Both the position numbers and the translations under genes were made by a program. Positions 53,801 through 62,258 of a stretch of DNA of 64,000 bases are shown here, piece by piece (within the stretch, counting starts at the first letter, position 1; every line of letters starts with the position of its first letter). The DNA is taken from contig NZ_BBNN01000033.1 of assembly GCF_000829695.1 (NCBI RefSeq), positions 22,910-86,909 of the forward strand, written 5' to 3'. Source of the stretch: Streptomyces sp. NBRC 110035. GTDB lineage: Bacteria; Actinomycetota; Actinomycetes; Streptomycetales; Streptomycetaceae. The notes beneath the pieces were generated by a model. It was not told the DNA's origin, did not search any database, and saw only the letters and a list, made by a program, of their open reading frames with translations.

Positions 53801-54559
53801 TCACACCTCGGGACGCAGCATCGGCGGATTGAGCAGGGTGGCTCCGCCGGCCCGGAAGAGCTGGGCGGGACGGCCGCCCTGCCGGGTGGTCGTGCCACCC
53901 GTCGGCACGAGAAAGCCCGGCGTCCCCGTCACCTTGCGGTGGAAGTTGCGCGGGTCCAGGGCCACACCCCACACGGCCTCGTAGACACGGCGCAGTTCGC
54001 CGACCGTGAACTCGGGCGGACAGAAGGCCGTGGCCAGTGACGAGTACTCGATCTTGGAGCGGGCCCGCTCCACCCCGTCCGCCAGGATCTGCGCGTGGTC
54101 GAAGGCGAGCGGCGCCACCGGCTCGCCCTCCCTGCCGTGGCCCGCCTGTTGCAGCAGTTCCCCGACCTGGGCCCAGCACGCGTTGCTGGCGTCGCCGCCC
54201 GCCCGGGGTGCGGGCAGGTCGGGGGCGAGAGCGAGGTGCGCGACGCTGACGACCCTCATCCGGGGGTCGCGCTCGGGATCGCCGTAGGTGGCGAGCTGTT
54301 CCAGGTGCGCCCCGCCGGCCTGGGCGGGGACGGCGGGGTCGTGCACGCTCAGTCCGGTTTCCTCCGCCAGCTCACGTGCCGCCGCCCGCGCCAGGTCCTC
54401 GTCGGCCCGGACGAATCCGCCGGGAAGCGCCCAGCACCCCTGAAACGGCGGTTCCCCCCTGCGCACCGCCAGCGCACACAGGGCGTGACGGCGCACAGTC
54501 AGCACGACCAGGTCCACGGTGACGGCAAAGGGCGGAAAGGCTGACGGGTCGTAGGACAT
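53801..54559 (-). CDS. NrtR-like NUDIX hydrolase/regulator
   Basis: A 252-aa protein: N-terminal NUDIX domain (residues about 8-150) with an intact box GX5EX7REUXEEXGU (GGFVRADEDLARAAARELAE region) and a C-terminal winged-helix domain (residues about 165-240, CPPEFTVGELRRVYEAVWG; FHRKVTGTPGFLVP). That arrangement is typical of NrtR, an ADP-ribose-responsive NAD repressor, or of ADP-ribose pyrophosphatases. The catalytic Glu residues of the box are kept, so it may still hydrolyse ADP-ribose. Upstream is a TCGTC-TGCCT-GACGA repeat. Confidence 0.88.
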   Translation of the reverse strand: MSYDPSAFPPFAVTVDLVVLTVRRHALCALAVRRGEPPFQGCWALPGGFVRADEDLARAAARELAEETGLSVHDPAVPAQAGGAHLEQLATYGDPERDPRMRVVSVAHLALAPDLPAPRAGGDASNACWAQVGELLQQAGHGREGEPVAPLAFDHAQILADGVERARSKIEYSSLATAFCPPEFTVGELRRVYEAVWGVALDPRNFHRKVTGTPGFLVPTGGTTTRQGGRPAQLFRAGGATLLNPPMLRPEV

Positions 54560-54572
54560 GCGGCGATCATAG

Positions 54573-54587
54573 TCGTCTGCCTGACGA
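54573..54587. promoter_or_regulatory. Inverted repeat before the NUDIX gene
   Basis: TCGTC-TGCCT-GACGA, 14 nt before the ATG, overlapping the likely promoter/TSS in a locally AT-rich stretch. A candidate autoregulatory operator for the NrtR-like protein. Confidence 0.35.
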
Positions 54588-54690
54588 TAAACACTCCCTT
54601 CACCGACGACGTCGACGGCTGATCGACTTCGGCCCGGTACTGCTCCCGCCGCGGGTCGGCGACGGTCAACTCACCTGCGGGACGGGCTCC

Positions 54691-54719
54691 GGGGGCGCCT
54701 GTGTGCCGGCGTCGCCCCC
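54691..54719 (-). terminator. Possible hairpin terminator after DUF4192
   Basis: 7-bp outer arms (54691-54697 with 54713-54719) with a partly pairing loop, 40-65 nt after the DUF4192 stop. Modest. Confidence 0.4.
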
Positions 54720-54755
54720 TTCGCCCGACCGGTGGTCACCTCCCCTCCCGCCCGG

Positions 54756-56501
54756 TCACTCCTCCCCGGCACCGCCTTGACTCCGGATCTGCGTGCGTCC
54801 CCGCGGGGCTGCGGGGCGACGGCGTACAGCACCCGGCCTCTCGGCACCGGAACGCGCCCCGTCCGGACGCGCGCCCCCCACCGTCGTACGGGGATGCGGA
54901 ATCCGTACATTCGGGCGACTGCCTTCCGTCCGCCCCCGACGCGGCGAACTGCCGCCTGCACCCGCACCCGCACCCGCACCAAAGACACGCTCGCGGCGTC
55001 GGCGGCGCGAACGCGCTTCCCGGACCAGGGCAATTGCGGGCCCGGAGGGGGTGGACCCTCCCGCCGCACCGGGCTCTCCGTCAGCAGGCTCTCCGTCAAC
55101 GGGCTCTCCATTTTCCGGATCTTCGTTGCCCGGATTCCGGCCGTCCGGATTCTCGTCCTCCGCGCCGGTGGACGCCGGGCCGTCGCCGTCCGCCTGCCCG
55201 TGGCCGTCGCGTTCCGGGCGCAGGCAGCGGCGGATCGATTCCGGGTCGAGGCCCTCGTTGCAGGCCTGGTGCAGAAGACGGGCGAAGAGATAGTCGGGAT
55301 CGGCACCCAGGGCCATGGCCAGCGCTTCCCTGGCCTCCAGTTCGTCACCGACGGACCAGGCGACCCACCCGGCGAGCGTCAGGGGCGCCGCGGCGTGTTC
55401 GCCGTACGATCCGACGCAGCGGCGGGCCAGCGCCCGCCACAGGCGGAGGGCGGGGCCTGCCTCTTCACCCTCCATCCACTCCGCCGCCCGGTCCCGGGTC
55501 GTGCGGTCCTGCAGACCGAGGATCAGCGTGGCGGCCTCGTCGTGCCGGAGCGCTTCGTCGTCCCGCAGGTCCGCCGGGAGCGTGCCGGACACGGGCGGGG
55601 TGCAGGCCAGCCTGCCCATGACACGCTCGGCCAGTTCCAGCGTCTGCCGGGCGACCTCGTTCCGTCCCTCCGCGTCGAGAATCCTGGGGACCAGCGTCCG
55701 GTGGGCGGCGTCCAGAGCGGTTTCCTGGTCGAGGGCGGCGGCGTTCTCCCACGGGAGGAACCTCGCCCGCAGTTCACGCAGCGTGCCCCGGACCTGGAGT
55801 CCGGCGTAGGTCGCGGCGGCGGCCAGCACCGAGGTGCCCGGCAGCCCCATCGGCGTCCCGGCCTCGGGACAGCACCCCTCGTCGTCGCAGCAGTACGACC
55901 AGAAGCGGCCGCCCGAGAGGCACAGGGCCTCCACCACGGGGACGTCGAGGGCACCGCACTCCAGGCGCAGCGCGTGAGCGAGCGGGCCCAGCCGTTCCTT
56001 GACCTGCCGTCCGGGCTCGCGGTCCCCCGGTTCCTGGCAGAGGAAGACGACCATCTGCTCGGGCTTGGCGCCTCGGCGCTCGCTGCCCGTGACCAGCCCT
56101 TGGGCCAGCTGGCGGGCAGCGGCGGGCCAGTCGTCCCGGTGGGCGGGGATGCCGAGCCTGGCCCGGCCGCCGAACCTGCCACGCCCGTCCTTGTCGTACA
56201 GGGCGACCAGGACGATGCTGTCCTCGGGGTGGTAGCCGAGCAGATAGGGAAGGGCGTCGGCGAGTTCGGCGGGGGTGCGCAGCGTGACCTGCTGTTCGCC
56301 GCCGTGGCTGCCGTAGGCGGTACAGGCGATGTCCGGCGCGCGCCCTGCGTGCGTGCCCCCGTTCCTGCGGGTTCCCGGCCCCGGGATTCCGGCGCCGCGG
56401 TCGTTGTCATGGCATCCCGGAAGGCCGGCGCGCTTGTCCCGCTCCCGGCCGGCGACATCACCGTTTTCGGGTGATCCGTTCGTTTCGTTGCTGTTCGTCA
56501 T
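54756..56501 (-). CDS. DUF4192 domain protein
   Basis: A 581-aa actinobacterial protein of unknown function. Residues about 70-420 form the DUF4192 domain (TPAELADALPYLLGYHPEDS, GRARLGIPAHRDDWPAAARQ, CDDEGCCPEAGTPM with a Cys cluster that may bind metal, WSYCCDDEGC). The C-terminal 160 residues are low-complexity: repeated Asn/Pro/Glu/Gly units (NPDGRNPGNEDPENGEP) and then basic Arg/Ala-rich stretches. An inverted repeat GGATC-N5-GATCC lies just upstream. Confidence 0.85.
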   Translation of the reverse strand: MTNSNETNGSPENGDVAGRERDKRAGLPGCHDNDRGAGIPGPGTRRNGGTHAGRAPDIACTAYGSHGGEQQVTLRTPAELADALPYLLGYHPEDSIVLVALYDKDGRGRFGGRARLGIPAHRDDWPAAARQLAQGLVTGSERRGAKPEQMVVFLCQEPGDREPGRQVKERLGPLAHALRLECGALDVPVVEALCLSGGRFWSYCCDDEGCCPEAGTPMGLPGTSVLAAAATYAGLQVRGTLRELRARFLPWENAAALDQETALDAAHRTLVPRILDAEGRNEVARQTLELAERVMGRLACTPPVSGTLPADLRDDEALRHDEAATLILGLQDRTTRDRAAEWMEGEEAGPALRLWRALARRCVGSYGEHAAAPLTLAGWVAWSVGDELEAREALAMALGADPDYLFARLLHQACNEGLDPESIRRCLRPERDGHGQADGDGPASTGAEDENPDGRNPGNEDPENGEPVDGEPADGEPGAAGGSTPSGPAIALVREARSRRRRRERVFGAGAGAGAGGSSPRRGRTEGSRPNVRIPHPRTTVGGARPDGARSGAERPGAVRRRPAAPRGRTQIRSQGGAGEE

Positions 56502-56516
56502 GAAAGGACGATCGCT

Positions 56517-56533
56517 CGGATCGGGAAGATCCG
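56517..56533. promoter_or_regulatory. Inverted repeat before DUF4192
   Basis: CGGATC-N5-GATCCG is a perfect 6-bp palindrome, 16-32 nt before the ATG. Role unknown. Confidence 0.35.
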
Positions 56534-56794
56534 CTCACCCTGTGGACAACTCCTTTCAGGGACACGTCACGCACCCCGTGTGACCTGTACTTACCATCTC
56601 TCTGTGGTCCGATTGCCACACCATCACACGAGCGTCTCCGCTCCCGGGACGAGGGGCGACCGAGCAGTTTCCCGGAGCTCTTCGGATCGCCGCGGGCACG
56701 CAGGACGCCGTCGGCGAACTCGAGGACGAACTCCTCGGCCGGGGTCCGCGCGGGAGTCCCGGAGACCGGATCGGTCCGGCCCGGCGACGGACGC

Positions 56795-58954
56795 TCAGCC
56801 TGCCGCGGCAAGGACCAGGGGAAGGACCTGTGCGCCTCCCGCCCTGCGGAGCAGGCGGGCGGCGACAGCGAGGGTCCAGCCGGAGTCCGTGTAGTCGTCC
56901 ACCAACAGGACAGGCCCCTGCGCGTGCGCCAGGGCACCCGCCAGCCCGTCGGGGACGGCGAAGGCACCGGACAGCGTCTTCAGACGTTGGGCGGAGTTGC
57001 TGCGGCGTGGTGCGTGGGCGCCGTCCGGCGCGGTGTACGCCAGGGTGCCGAGCAGGGGCAGGCGGCCGACGGTCGCGATGCCCTGGGCGAGGGAACCGAC
57101 CAGCTGCGGACGCGTGAGGGACGGCACGGCGACGACTCCCACCGGCCGGGCGGAGGCGTCCGGGCCGTCCGTCGCCCAGCCGCCCGGAGAACGTGCCCAG
57201 TCCGCGAGGACCTCCACCGCGGCCCGCAGGACGTCGTCGGGGACCGGCCCGTCGGGCGCGTTCTCGGCCAGCAGCGGGCGCAGCCGGTTGCCCCAGCCGA
57301 TGTCCGAGAGCCGGCCCAGGGCGCGTCCGGTGGAGCACTGTTCTCCTGCCGGGACGCGCCCCTTGAGCTCGATGCCCAGGGCCGGCATCCCCGTCGGCCA
57401 CATCCGGCGCGGCTCGACCTCCACTCCCGGGCGGTCCAGTTCCTTCGCCGCCGCCGTCAGGGTCTCGGCCGAGACGGAGGGATCGGCCCAGGGCCCCACG
57501 CAGTTGTCGCAGCGGCCGCACGGGACCGCTCCTTCGTCGTCCAGCTGCCGTCGCAGGAACTCCATCCGGCACCGGTCCGTGCTCACGTAGTCGCGCATGG
57601 CCTGCTGCTCGGCGGCCCGCTGCCGCGCGACCCAGGCGTACCGCTCGGAGTCGTAGGCCCACGGTTCGCCGGTGGAGATCCAGCCGCCCTTGACCCGCTT
57701 GACCGCGCCGTCCACGTCGAGCACCTTGAGCATGGTCTCCAGGCGGGTGCGCCGGAGGTCGACCCGGGCCTCCAGGGCCGGCACGGACAAGGGACGTCCC
57801 GCCTCGGCCAGAACCGAGAGCGTCTGCCGGACCTGCTCCTCGGGCGGGAAGGCGGTGTCGGCGAAGTAGCGCCAGATGGCCTCGTCCTCCTTGCCCGGCA
57901 GCAACAGCACGTCGGCGTGGGCCACACCCCGGCCCGCCCGGCCGACCTGCTGGTAGTAGGCGATCGGCGAGGACGGGGAGCCCAGGTGCAGCACGAAGCC
58001 CAGGTCCGGTTTGTCGAAGCCCATTCCCAGCGCCGAGGTCGCGACCAGCGCCTTGACCCGGTTGCCCAGCAGGTCGGCCTCGGCCTGCAGCCGGTCGGCG
58101 TTCTCCGTGCGCCCGGTGTACGAGGCCACCTGGAAGCCACGCTGCCGCAGGTGGGCGGTGGCCTCCTCGGCCGCCGCGACGGTCAGCGTGTAGATGATCC
58201 CGGAGCCCGGCAGCTCGTCCAGGTGCTCGGCGAGCCAGGCCAGGCGGTGCGCGGCGTCCGGCAGCCGGACCACGCCCAGCCGCAGGCTCTCCCGTTCCAG
58301 AGGGCCGCGCAGGACCAGGGCCTCGCCGGCGCCGGTGCCCAGTTGCTCGGCCACGTCCGCGGTGACGCGCGCGTTGGCGGTCGCGGTGGTGGCCAGCACC
58401 GGTACACCGGGGGCGAGGTCGGCGAGCATGGCACGCAGCCGGCGGTAGTCGGGGCGGAAGTCATGGCCCCAGTCGGAGATGCAGTGCGCTTCGTCGACCA
58501 CCAGCAGACCGGTCGTGGCCGCGAGCTTGGGCAGCACCTGCTCGCGGAAGTCCACGGAATTGAGGCGTTCCGGGCTGACGAGGAGAACGTCGGTCTCGCC
58601 GTGCTCGACCTCCTCGTAGATCGTGTCCCACTCCTCGGGGTTGGCCGAGTTGATGGTGCGCGCCCGGATGCCGGCCCGCGCCGCCGACTCGACCTGGTTG
58701 CGCATCAGCGCCAGCAGCGGCGAGACGATCACCGTGGGGCCGGAGCCACGCCGGCGCAGCAGAGCGGTGGCGACGAAGTAGACCGCCGACTTGCCCCAGC
58801 CGGTGCGCTGCACCACCAGGGCGCGCCGGCGTTCCTCCACCAGGGCCGCCACGGCCTGCCACTGGTCCTCCCGCAACCGTGCCGAGCCTTCGGGGTCGCC
58901 GACGAGCTCGGCGAGGATGACGTCGGCTTCGGTGCGCAGCTCCAGGGTGTCCAT
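56795..58954 (-). CDS. RecQ-family DNA helicase with C-terminal phosphoribosyltransferase-like domain
   Basis: A 719-aa helicase. RecQ motifs: LVVQRTGWGKSAVYF (Walker A; Trp at an unusual place), VIVSPLLALMRNQV, LLVVDEAHCISDWGHDFR, ATTATANARV, SALGMGFDKPDLGFVLHLG, QVGRAGRG; zinc Cys of the RQC-like region (CRMEFLRR, CGRCDNC). The last 120 residues differ from classical RecQ: GPVLLVDDYTDSGWTLAVA, then ARLLRRAGGAQVLPLVLA, is the PRPP-binding loop of type I phosphoribosyltransferases, as in ComF. No HRDC domain is seen. Start MDTLELRTEADV chosen over an in-frame extension with no Shine-Dalgarno. Probably DNA repair, with an added nucleotide-linked function. Confidence 0.9.
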   Translation of the reverse strand: MDTLELRTEADVILAELVGDPEGSARLREDQWQAVAALVEERRRALVVQRTGWGKSAVYFVATALLRRRGSGPTVIVSPLLALMRNQVESAARAGIRARTINSANPEEWDTIYEEVEHGETDVLLVSPERLNSVDFREQVLPKLAATTGLLVVDEAHCISDWGHDFRPDYRRLRAMLADLAPGVPVLATTATANARVTADVAEQLGTGAGEALVLRGPLERESLRLGVVRLPDAAHRLAWLAEHLDELPGSGIIYTLTVAAAEEATAHLRQRGFQVASYTGRTENADRLQAEADLLGNRVKALVATSALGMGFDKPDLGFVLHLGSPSSPIAYYQQVGRAGRGVAHADVLLLPGKEDEAIWRYFADTAFPPEEQVRQTLSVLAEAGRPLSVPALEARVDLRRTRLETMLKVLDVDGAVKRVKGGWISTGEPWAYDSERYAWVARQRAAEQQAMRDYVSTDRCRMEFLRRQLDDEGAVPCGRCDNCVGPWADPSVSAETLTAAAKELDRPGVEVEPRRMWPTGMPALGIELKGRVPAGEQCSTGRALGRLSDIGWGNRLRPLLAENAPDGPVPDDVLRAAVEVLADWARSPGGWATDGPDASARPVGVVAVPSLTRPQLVGSLAQGIATVGRLPLLGTLAYTAPDGAHAPRRSNSAQRLKTLSGAFAVPDGLAGALAHAQGPVLLVDDYTDSGWTLAVAARLLRRAGGAQVLPLVLAAAG

Positions 58955-59329
58955 GCCCCCATGCAACCCGATGGCTACGACAGTCGGCCACCTCACCCCT
59001 GCGTTCACCTCGTGACGACGCACCGCGCACCGCGCGCCCCGGCCTCCTCGAAACCGGCCACAGGTCACCGGCCCCGTACGTCACATACCTGCACGGCGGG
59101 ATCGAGCGCCGCATGTGTGCCCCGTCGGCACGCAGGGCAGGGATATAAACACCCAATCGTCCGATACCGGTCGGCCCGCACGATTGCTCGTTGCCGCATC
59201 CTGGTTCGACAGGAAGAATTGAGGTCCGCACCCGCACGGCTCGTCCGCCGCCCAGGTTGGGTTCCGTTGCGTGCGCGCTCCCCTGAATCCGACCCCGCCC
59301 GTCGTCCGGGCGTAGCCGAAGGGAGGACC
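58955..59329. other. Divergent intergenic region, RecQ helicase and hypothetical gene
   Basis: A 375-bp region with an AT-rich patch containing GATATAAAC near 59141, presumably promoter sequence for one or both genes. No gene called. Confidence 0.5.
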
Positions 59330-59944
59330 GTGACCTTCGGATTCGCTCCGTCCTCGGCGGCATCGCTGTCCACACCCGCCGCTTCCGCCACTCGCCTGCT
59401 CGAACCCGCGGAGTGGGCTGCCGCGGGAATCCCGCTGCTGCGCAACCCGCGTGAGGTCGTCAGCGGCCTGCACGCCCGGCACCACCCGGGGCCGGCGACC
59501 GCGATCGTCGCCGTACTCGACCAGGACGAGCGGATACGGGCGAGCGCTTCGTTCACCCGCCGCCCCGCCCCGGCCGACGGCTGGATGTTCCGCAACGCGC
59601 TCCTGTCCCAACTGCGCCGGGTCGTCCCGCACGACCTGCGGCGCCGTACACCGGTGCGTACCGCTGTCCTGCTCCACTGCCGTGACGGCGACGCACGCTG
59701 GACGGAGGAGGACGGCGCGTGGATGTGGGGACTGCGGGACGCCTGCACGCTGCACGGGCTGCGCTGCGGGGCGTACATCACGCTGACCCGTGACGGCTGG
59801 CAGGTGCTCGGTGAGGGCCGCGGCGGGCGTCGGCCCAGCACCGGCTCCGCGCCGGAACCGTTCGCCACGGCCGAGGCGCCGCCGCGCACACCGCGCACCG
59901 GCGGCGTCGCGTCCGACGTCCTGCGCCGCGCGGCAGCGCGCTGA
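59330..59944 (+). CDS. Conserved hypothetical protein
   Basis: A 204-aa actinobacterial protein of unknown function. It starts at GTG with GGGAGGA just before it. A globular part of about residues 25-150 includes EPAEWAAAGIPLLRNPREVV, ATAIVAVLDQDERIRASAS, and TAVLLHCRDGDARWTEEDGAWM. Conserved acidic residues (DQDE, DGDAR) and a Cys in LLHCRDGD hint at a nuclease-like or JAB-type fold, but I cannot name it. A disordered Pro/Thr-rich tail ends the protein. It converges with another hypothetical gene, with a strong hairpin between. Confidence 0.8.
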   Translation: MTFGFAPSSAASLSTPAASATRLLEPAEWAAAGIPLLRNPREVVSGLHARHHPGPATAIVAVLDQDERIRASASFTRRPAPADGWMFRNALLSQLRRVVPHDLRRRTPVRTAVLLHCRDGDARWTEEDGAWMWGLRDACTLHGLRCGAYITLTRDGWQVLGEGRGGRRPSTGSAPEPFATAEAPPRTPRTGGVASDVLRRAAAR

Positions 59945-60012
59945 GGGCCCGCCGGACGCCCGGGAACCAGGGCTCCTCCGCCGCCACTGCCCGCACGGCG
60001 GAACGGCGGCCG

Positions 60013-60040
60013 CATGGCGCCCGTACGGACGGGCGCCATG
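60013..60040. terminator. Bidirectional hairpin between two converging hypothetical genes
   Basis: Perfect 12-bp stem and 4-nt loop (60013-60024, 60029-60040), between the stops of the genes at 59330-59944 and 60049-60678. Confidence 0.88.
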
Positions 60041-60048
60041 ACGTCACC

Positions 60049-60678
60049 TCAGACGCCGGTCGCCGTCACCGAGTTGATCCGCTGCGGGTCACCGCAGACG
60101 ATCAGCAGGGTGGTGGCCTTGGTGCGCGCCACGGCCAGGGCCGACGCGGTCACCGGCTCGGGCCCCCCGTTGACGGCGACCACGACCACGGGGCGTGCTC
60201 CGGCACGGTCCGCGACAGCGGCGTCCGTGTAGAAGACGTCGTCGGCGGCGGCGTGCAGGGCCCAGTAGGAGGCCTCACCGAAGGAGAGTTCGTGGGTGGC
60301 CCACGGGTGCGGCTCGCCGGTGGTGATCACCAGCACGTCGCCCGGGGCTCGGCCGGAGTCCAGCAGCAGGTCCACTGCTTCCTCGGCGGCGTCGAGCGCC
60401 CCCTGGACGGGTGCCGGGATCAGCTGGACCTGGACGCCGGCCACAGCCGGAACGGTCGGTTTCGAAGGGACGGGGTCGGCCGCCGCAGGGGCATCACGCG
60501 GCGTGCGTTGCGCCGAAGGCGCGGGCCGGACCGGGCCGGGCCGACCGGGTCGCGGCGGTGCGGCGGGACGGGGACCGGGTACGGGGCGGGGGGTCGGCGC
60601 GGTACGGCCGCTGGCCGGAGTGGCGCGGGGACCCTGGGCACTCTCGTGAATCTGAGGCTCCTCGGGAATGAGAGGCAT
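60049..60678 (-). CDS. Conserved hypothetical protein with proline-rich N-terminus
   Basis: A 209-aa protein. Residues about 1-85 are Pro/Arg/Ala-rich and disordered; from about 88 an alpha/beta domain follows, with VQLIPAPVQGALDAAEEAVD, SGRAPGDVLVITTGEPHPWA and VVVVAVNGGPEPVTASALAV. Function unknown; the C-terminal domain has no motif that I can name. Start MPLIPEEPQIHES, with GAGGCTCC upstream of it as a weak ribosome-binding site. It is next to rnhB, which is upstream of it in the same direction with 68 nt between. Confidence 0.8.
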   Translation of the reverse strand: MPLIPEEPQIHESAQGPRATPASGRTAPTPRPVPGPRPAAPPRPGRPGPVRPAPSAQRTPRDAPAAADPVPSKPTVPAVAGVQVQLIPAPVQGALDAAEEAVDLLLDSGRAPGDVLVITTGEPHPWATHELSFGEASYWALHAAADDVFYTDAAVADRAGARPVVVVAVNGGPEPVTASALAVARTKATTLLIVCGDPQRINSVTATGV

Positions 60679-60746
60679 GGGCTGATTTTTATCAAACACT
60701 GGTACGGCTCGCGCCGTCGGGTGGCACATGAGTGCGAACGGAATCG

Positions 60747-61448
60747 TCAGAAATCGAAGCCGAGCTGCCCCTCGATCGCCGGAACGCTTCCATCCGCCCA
60801 GCTGCGGACCTTCTTGAGATGCCGCCACTGGGGCAGCGCATCAAGATACGCCCACGACAGCCGGTGGTAGGGGGTGGGGCCCCGGACCTCCAGCGCGGCC
60901 CTGTGCACGGGTGACGGATACCCCGCGTTGTCCGCAAAACCGAAGTCTGCATGCTCGGCACCCAGTTCGGCCATCATTTTGTCGCGGTGCACCTTGGCGA
61001 TCACCGAGGCCGCCGCGACCGCCACGCACGATTGGTCACCCTTGACCACGGTGCGGACCCGCCAGGGCGCCCCGAGATAGTCGTGCTTGCCGTCGAGTAT
61101 CACCGCGTCGGGACGCACCGGCAGCCCTTCGAGCGCGCGCACCGCCGCCAGCCGCAGCGCGGCCGTCATCCCCAGCCGGTCGATCTCCTCGTGGGACGCG
61201 TGGCCCAGGGCGTACGACGTCACCCAGTCCCGCAGCGTCCGGTCGAGTGCGTCCCGCCGCTTGACGGTGAGGAGCTTGGAGTCGGTGAGACCCTCGGGGG
61301 GACGGCGCAGTCCGGTGACCGCCGCGCAGACGGTGACGGGGCCGGCCCAGGCGCCGCGCCCCACCTCGTCGACACCTGCGACGGTCTTCGCCCCGGTCGT
61401 GGCGCGGAGGGAGCGCTCGACAGCGTGAGTGGGTGGTTCGTACGGCAT
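60747..61448 (-). CDS. rnhB: Ribonuclease HII
   Basis: Removes ribonucleotides and RNA primers from DNA. The 233-aa protein has the metal-binding VDEVGRG motif (D27, E28), LTDSKLLTVKRRD with a conserved Asp, AVILDGKHD (Asp near 117) and the C-terminal SVIAKVHRDKMM. The start MPYEPP is 4 codons after an alternative ATG and fits the 233-aa length typical for Streptomyces. Confidence 0.96.
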   Translation of the reverse strand: MPYEPPTHAVERSLRATTGAKTVAGVDEVGRGAWAGPVTVCAAVTGLRRPPEGLTDSKLLTVKRRDALDRTLRDWVTSYALGHASHEEIDRLGMTAALRLAAVRALEGLPVRPDAVILDGKHDYLGAPWRVRTVVKGDQSCVAVAAASVIAKVHRDKMMAELGAEHADFGFADNAGYPSPVHRAALEVRGPTPYHRLSWAYLDALPQWRHLKKVRSWADGSVPAIEGQLGFDF

Positions 61449-61989
61449 GGCGCCCATAGCCTACGCCGCTCGGAACGGCCCGCGACACCCAGGTTCCCCG
61501 AGCGGTGCCGGAGCGCCGGCGGCCTCGGCCCAGGGGCCTGCCGGCCGTAGCGGCAGAACCGTCGGCAGGTCGGTCGTCTCCTTCCACGTCGACGTCCGCC
61601 CCTTCACTTCCGCACACCTCGGACCGGTACACCGTCATCGCCGGGGCGGCGTCGAAGACGCTGCCGTTCGCCCCATCGGTACGCGCCTCTCCGCGCCCGG
61701 TTCGCCGCCCGATCACTTCTCGGAGCATCGTGACGGCCGACTCCACGCCTCCTTCGAAGACACGGCACGAAACCGCTCGGTCCGCACGGAGTCGCCTGCT
61801 GTGAACGAACGGGCGCCGGGCGGGACCCGGCCGGGAGGACATCGCGGCACGCCCTCGCGGGCACGGGGTCGGCGGGTCGCGCGCACACTGCCCACGTCCG
61901 GCGCCGCGTCGAAGGGTCTCCGCCGGGCCGGCGAGGGCCCGGCCCCGGGCGGGGCGGCCCGGCGCCTCTTTGGCCGACCCCGGCAGGCC

Positions 61990-62075
61990 GGGGCCACAGA
62001 ACGCCGGACCGCCCCGCGCCTGTCAGGACCGCGATCGCGGAACCGGGCAGTACCGGGAGCAGCACGGTGAACCGC
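61990..62075 (-). pseudogene. Possible fragment of a degraded membrane-protein gene
   Basis: About 25 codons with strong GC3 bias (22 of 25 third positions G or C), a GTG start and a hydrophobic stretch, followed by sequence without bias. It suggests a truncated or decayed coding sequence. Family unknown. Confidence 0.3.
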
Positions 62076-62177
62076 TCGTTCACGATCACCGCCGGCAGGA
62101 CTCGGACTCGTACGGCCGCCGCCTCGTCCCGGGCCCCATGTCCCACACGGCTGACGTCCCGACAACGGGCAGCCGGT

Positions 62178-62210
62178 CACGGAGGGTTCCCATGCCGCAC
62201 GGAGGGTTCC
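62178..62210. repeat. Two 13-bp direct repeats, 20-bp period
   Basis: CACGGAGGGTTCC at 62178-62190 and 62198-62210, two helical turns apart. They are just beyond the ADP-ribosylglycohydrolase stop; role unknown. Confidence 0.7.
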
Positions 62211-62258
62211 GGAAGCTCCCGCGTCCACGTCTCGCCCGCACGACCGGGCCTGCCGGAG

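Larger units (their letters stand above)
61449..62258. other. 810-bp region without a clear gene, possible decayed CDS
   Basis: Between rnhB and an ADP-ribosylglycohydrolase gene I find no complete gene. A minus-strand stretch about 61990-62075 (VIVNERFTVLLPVLPGSAIA) keeps Streptomyces third-position GC bias but soon degenerates into Arg/Pro-rich text. A second minus frame near 61540-61770 also has moderate bias. Two 13-bp direct repeats are at its right end. Likely a gene remnant plus the rnhB promoter. Confidence 0.5.

Noticed and set aside
61429..62070. Plus-strand frame of 213 codons in the 61.4-62.1 kb gap
   Set aside because: Composition is Arg/Pro/Gly-rich without hydrophobic core or conserved motif; likely a shadow of decayed minus-strand coding.
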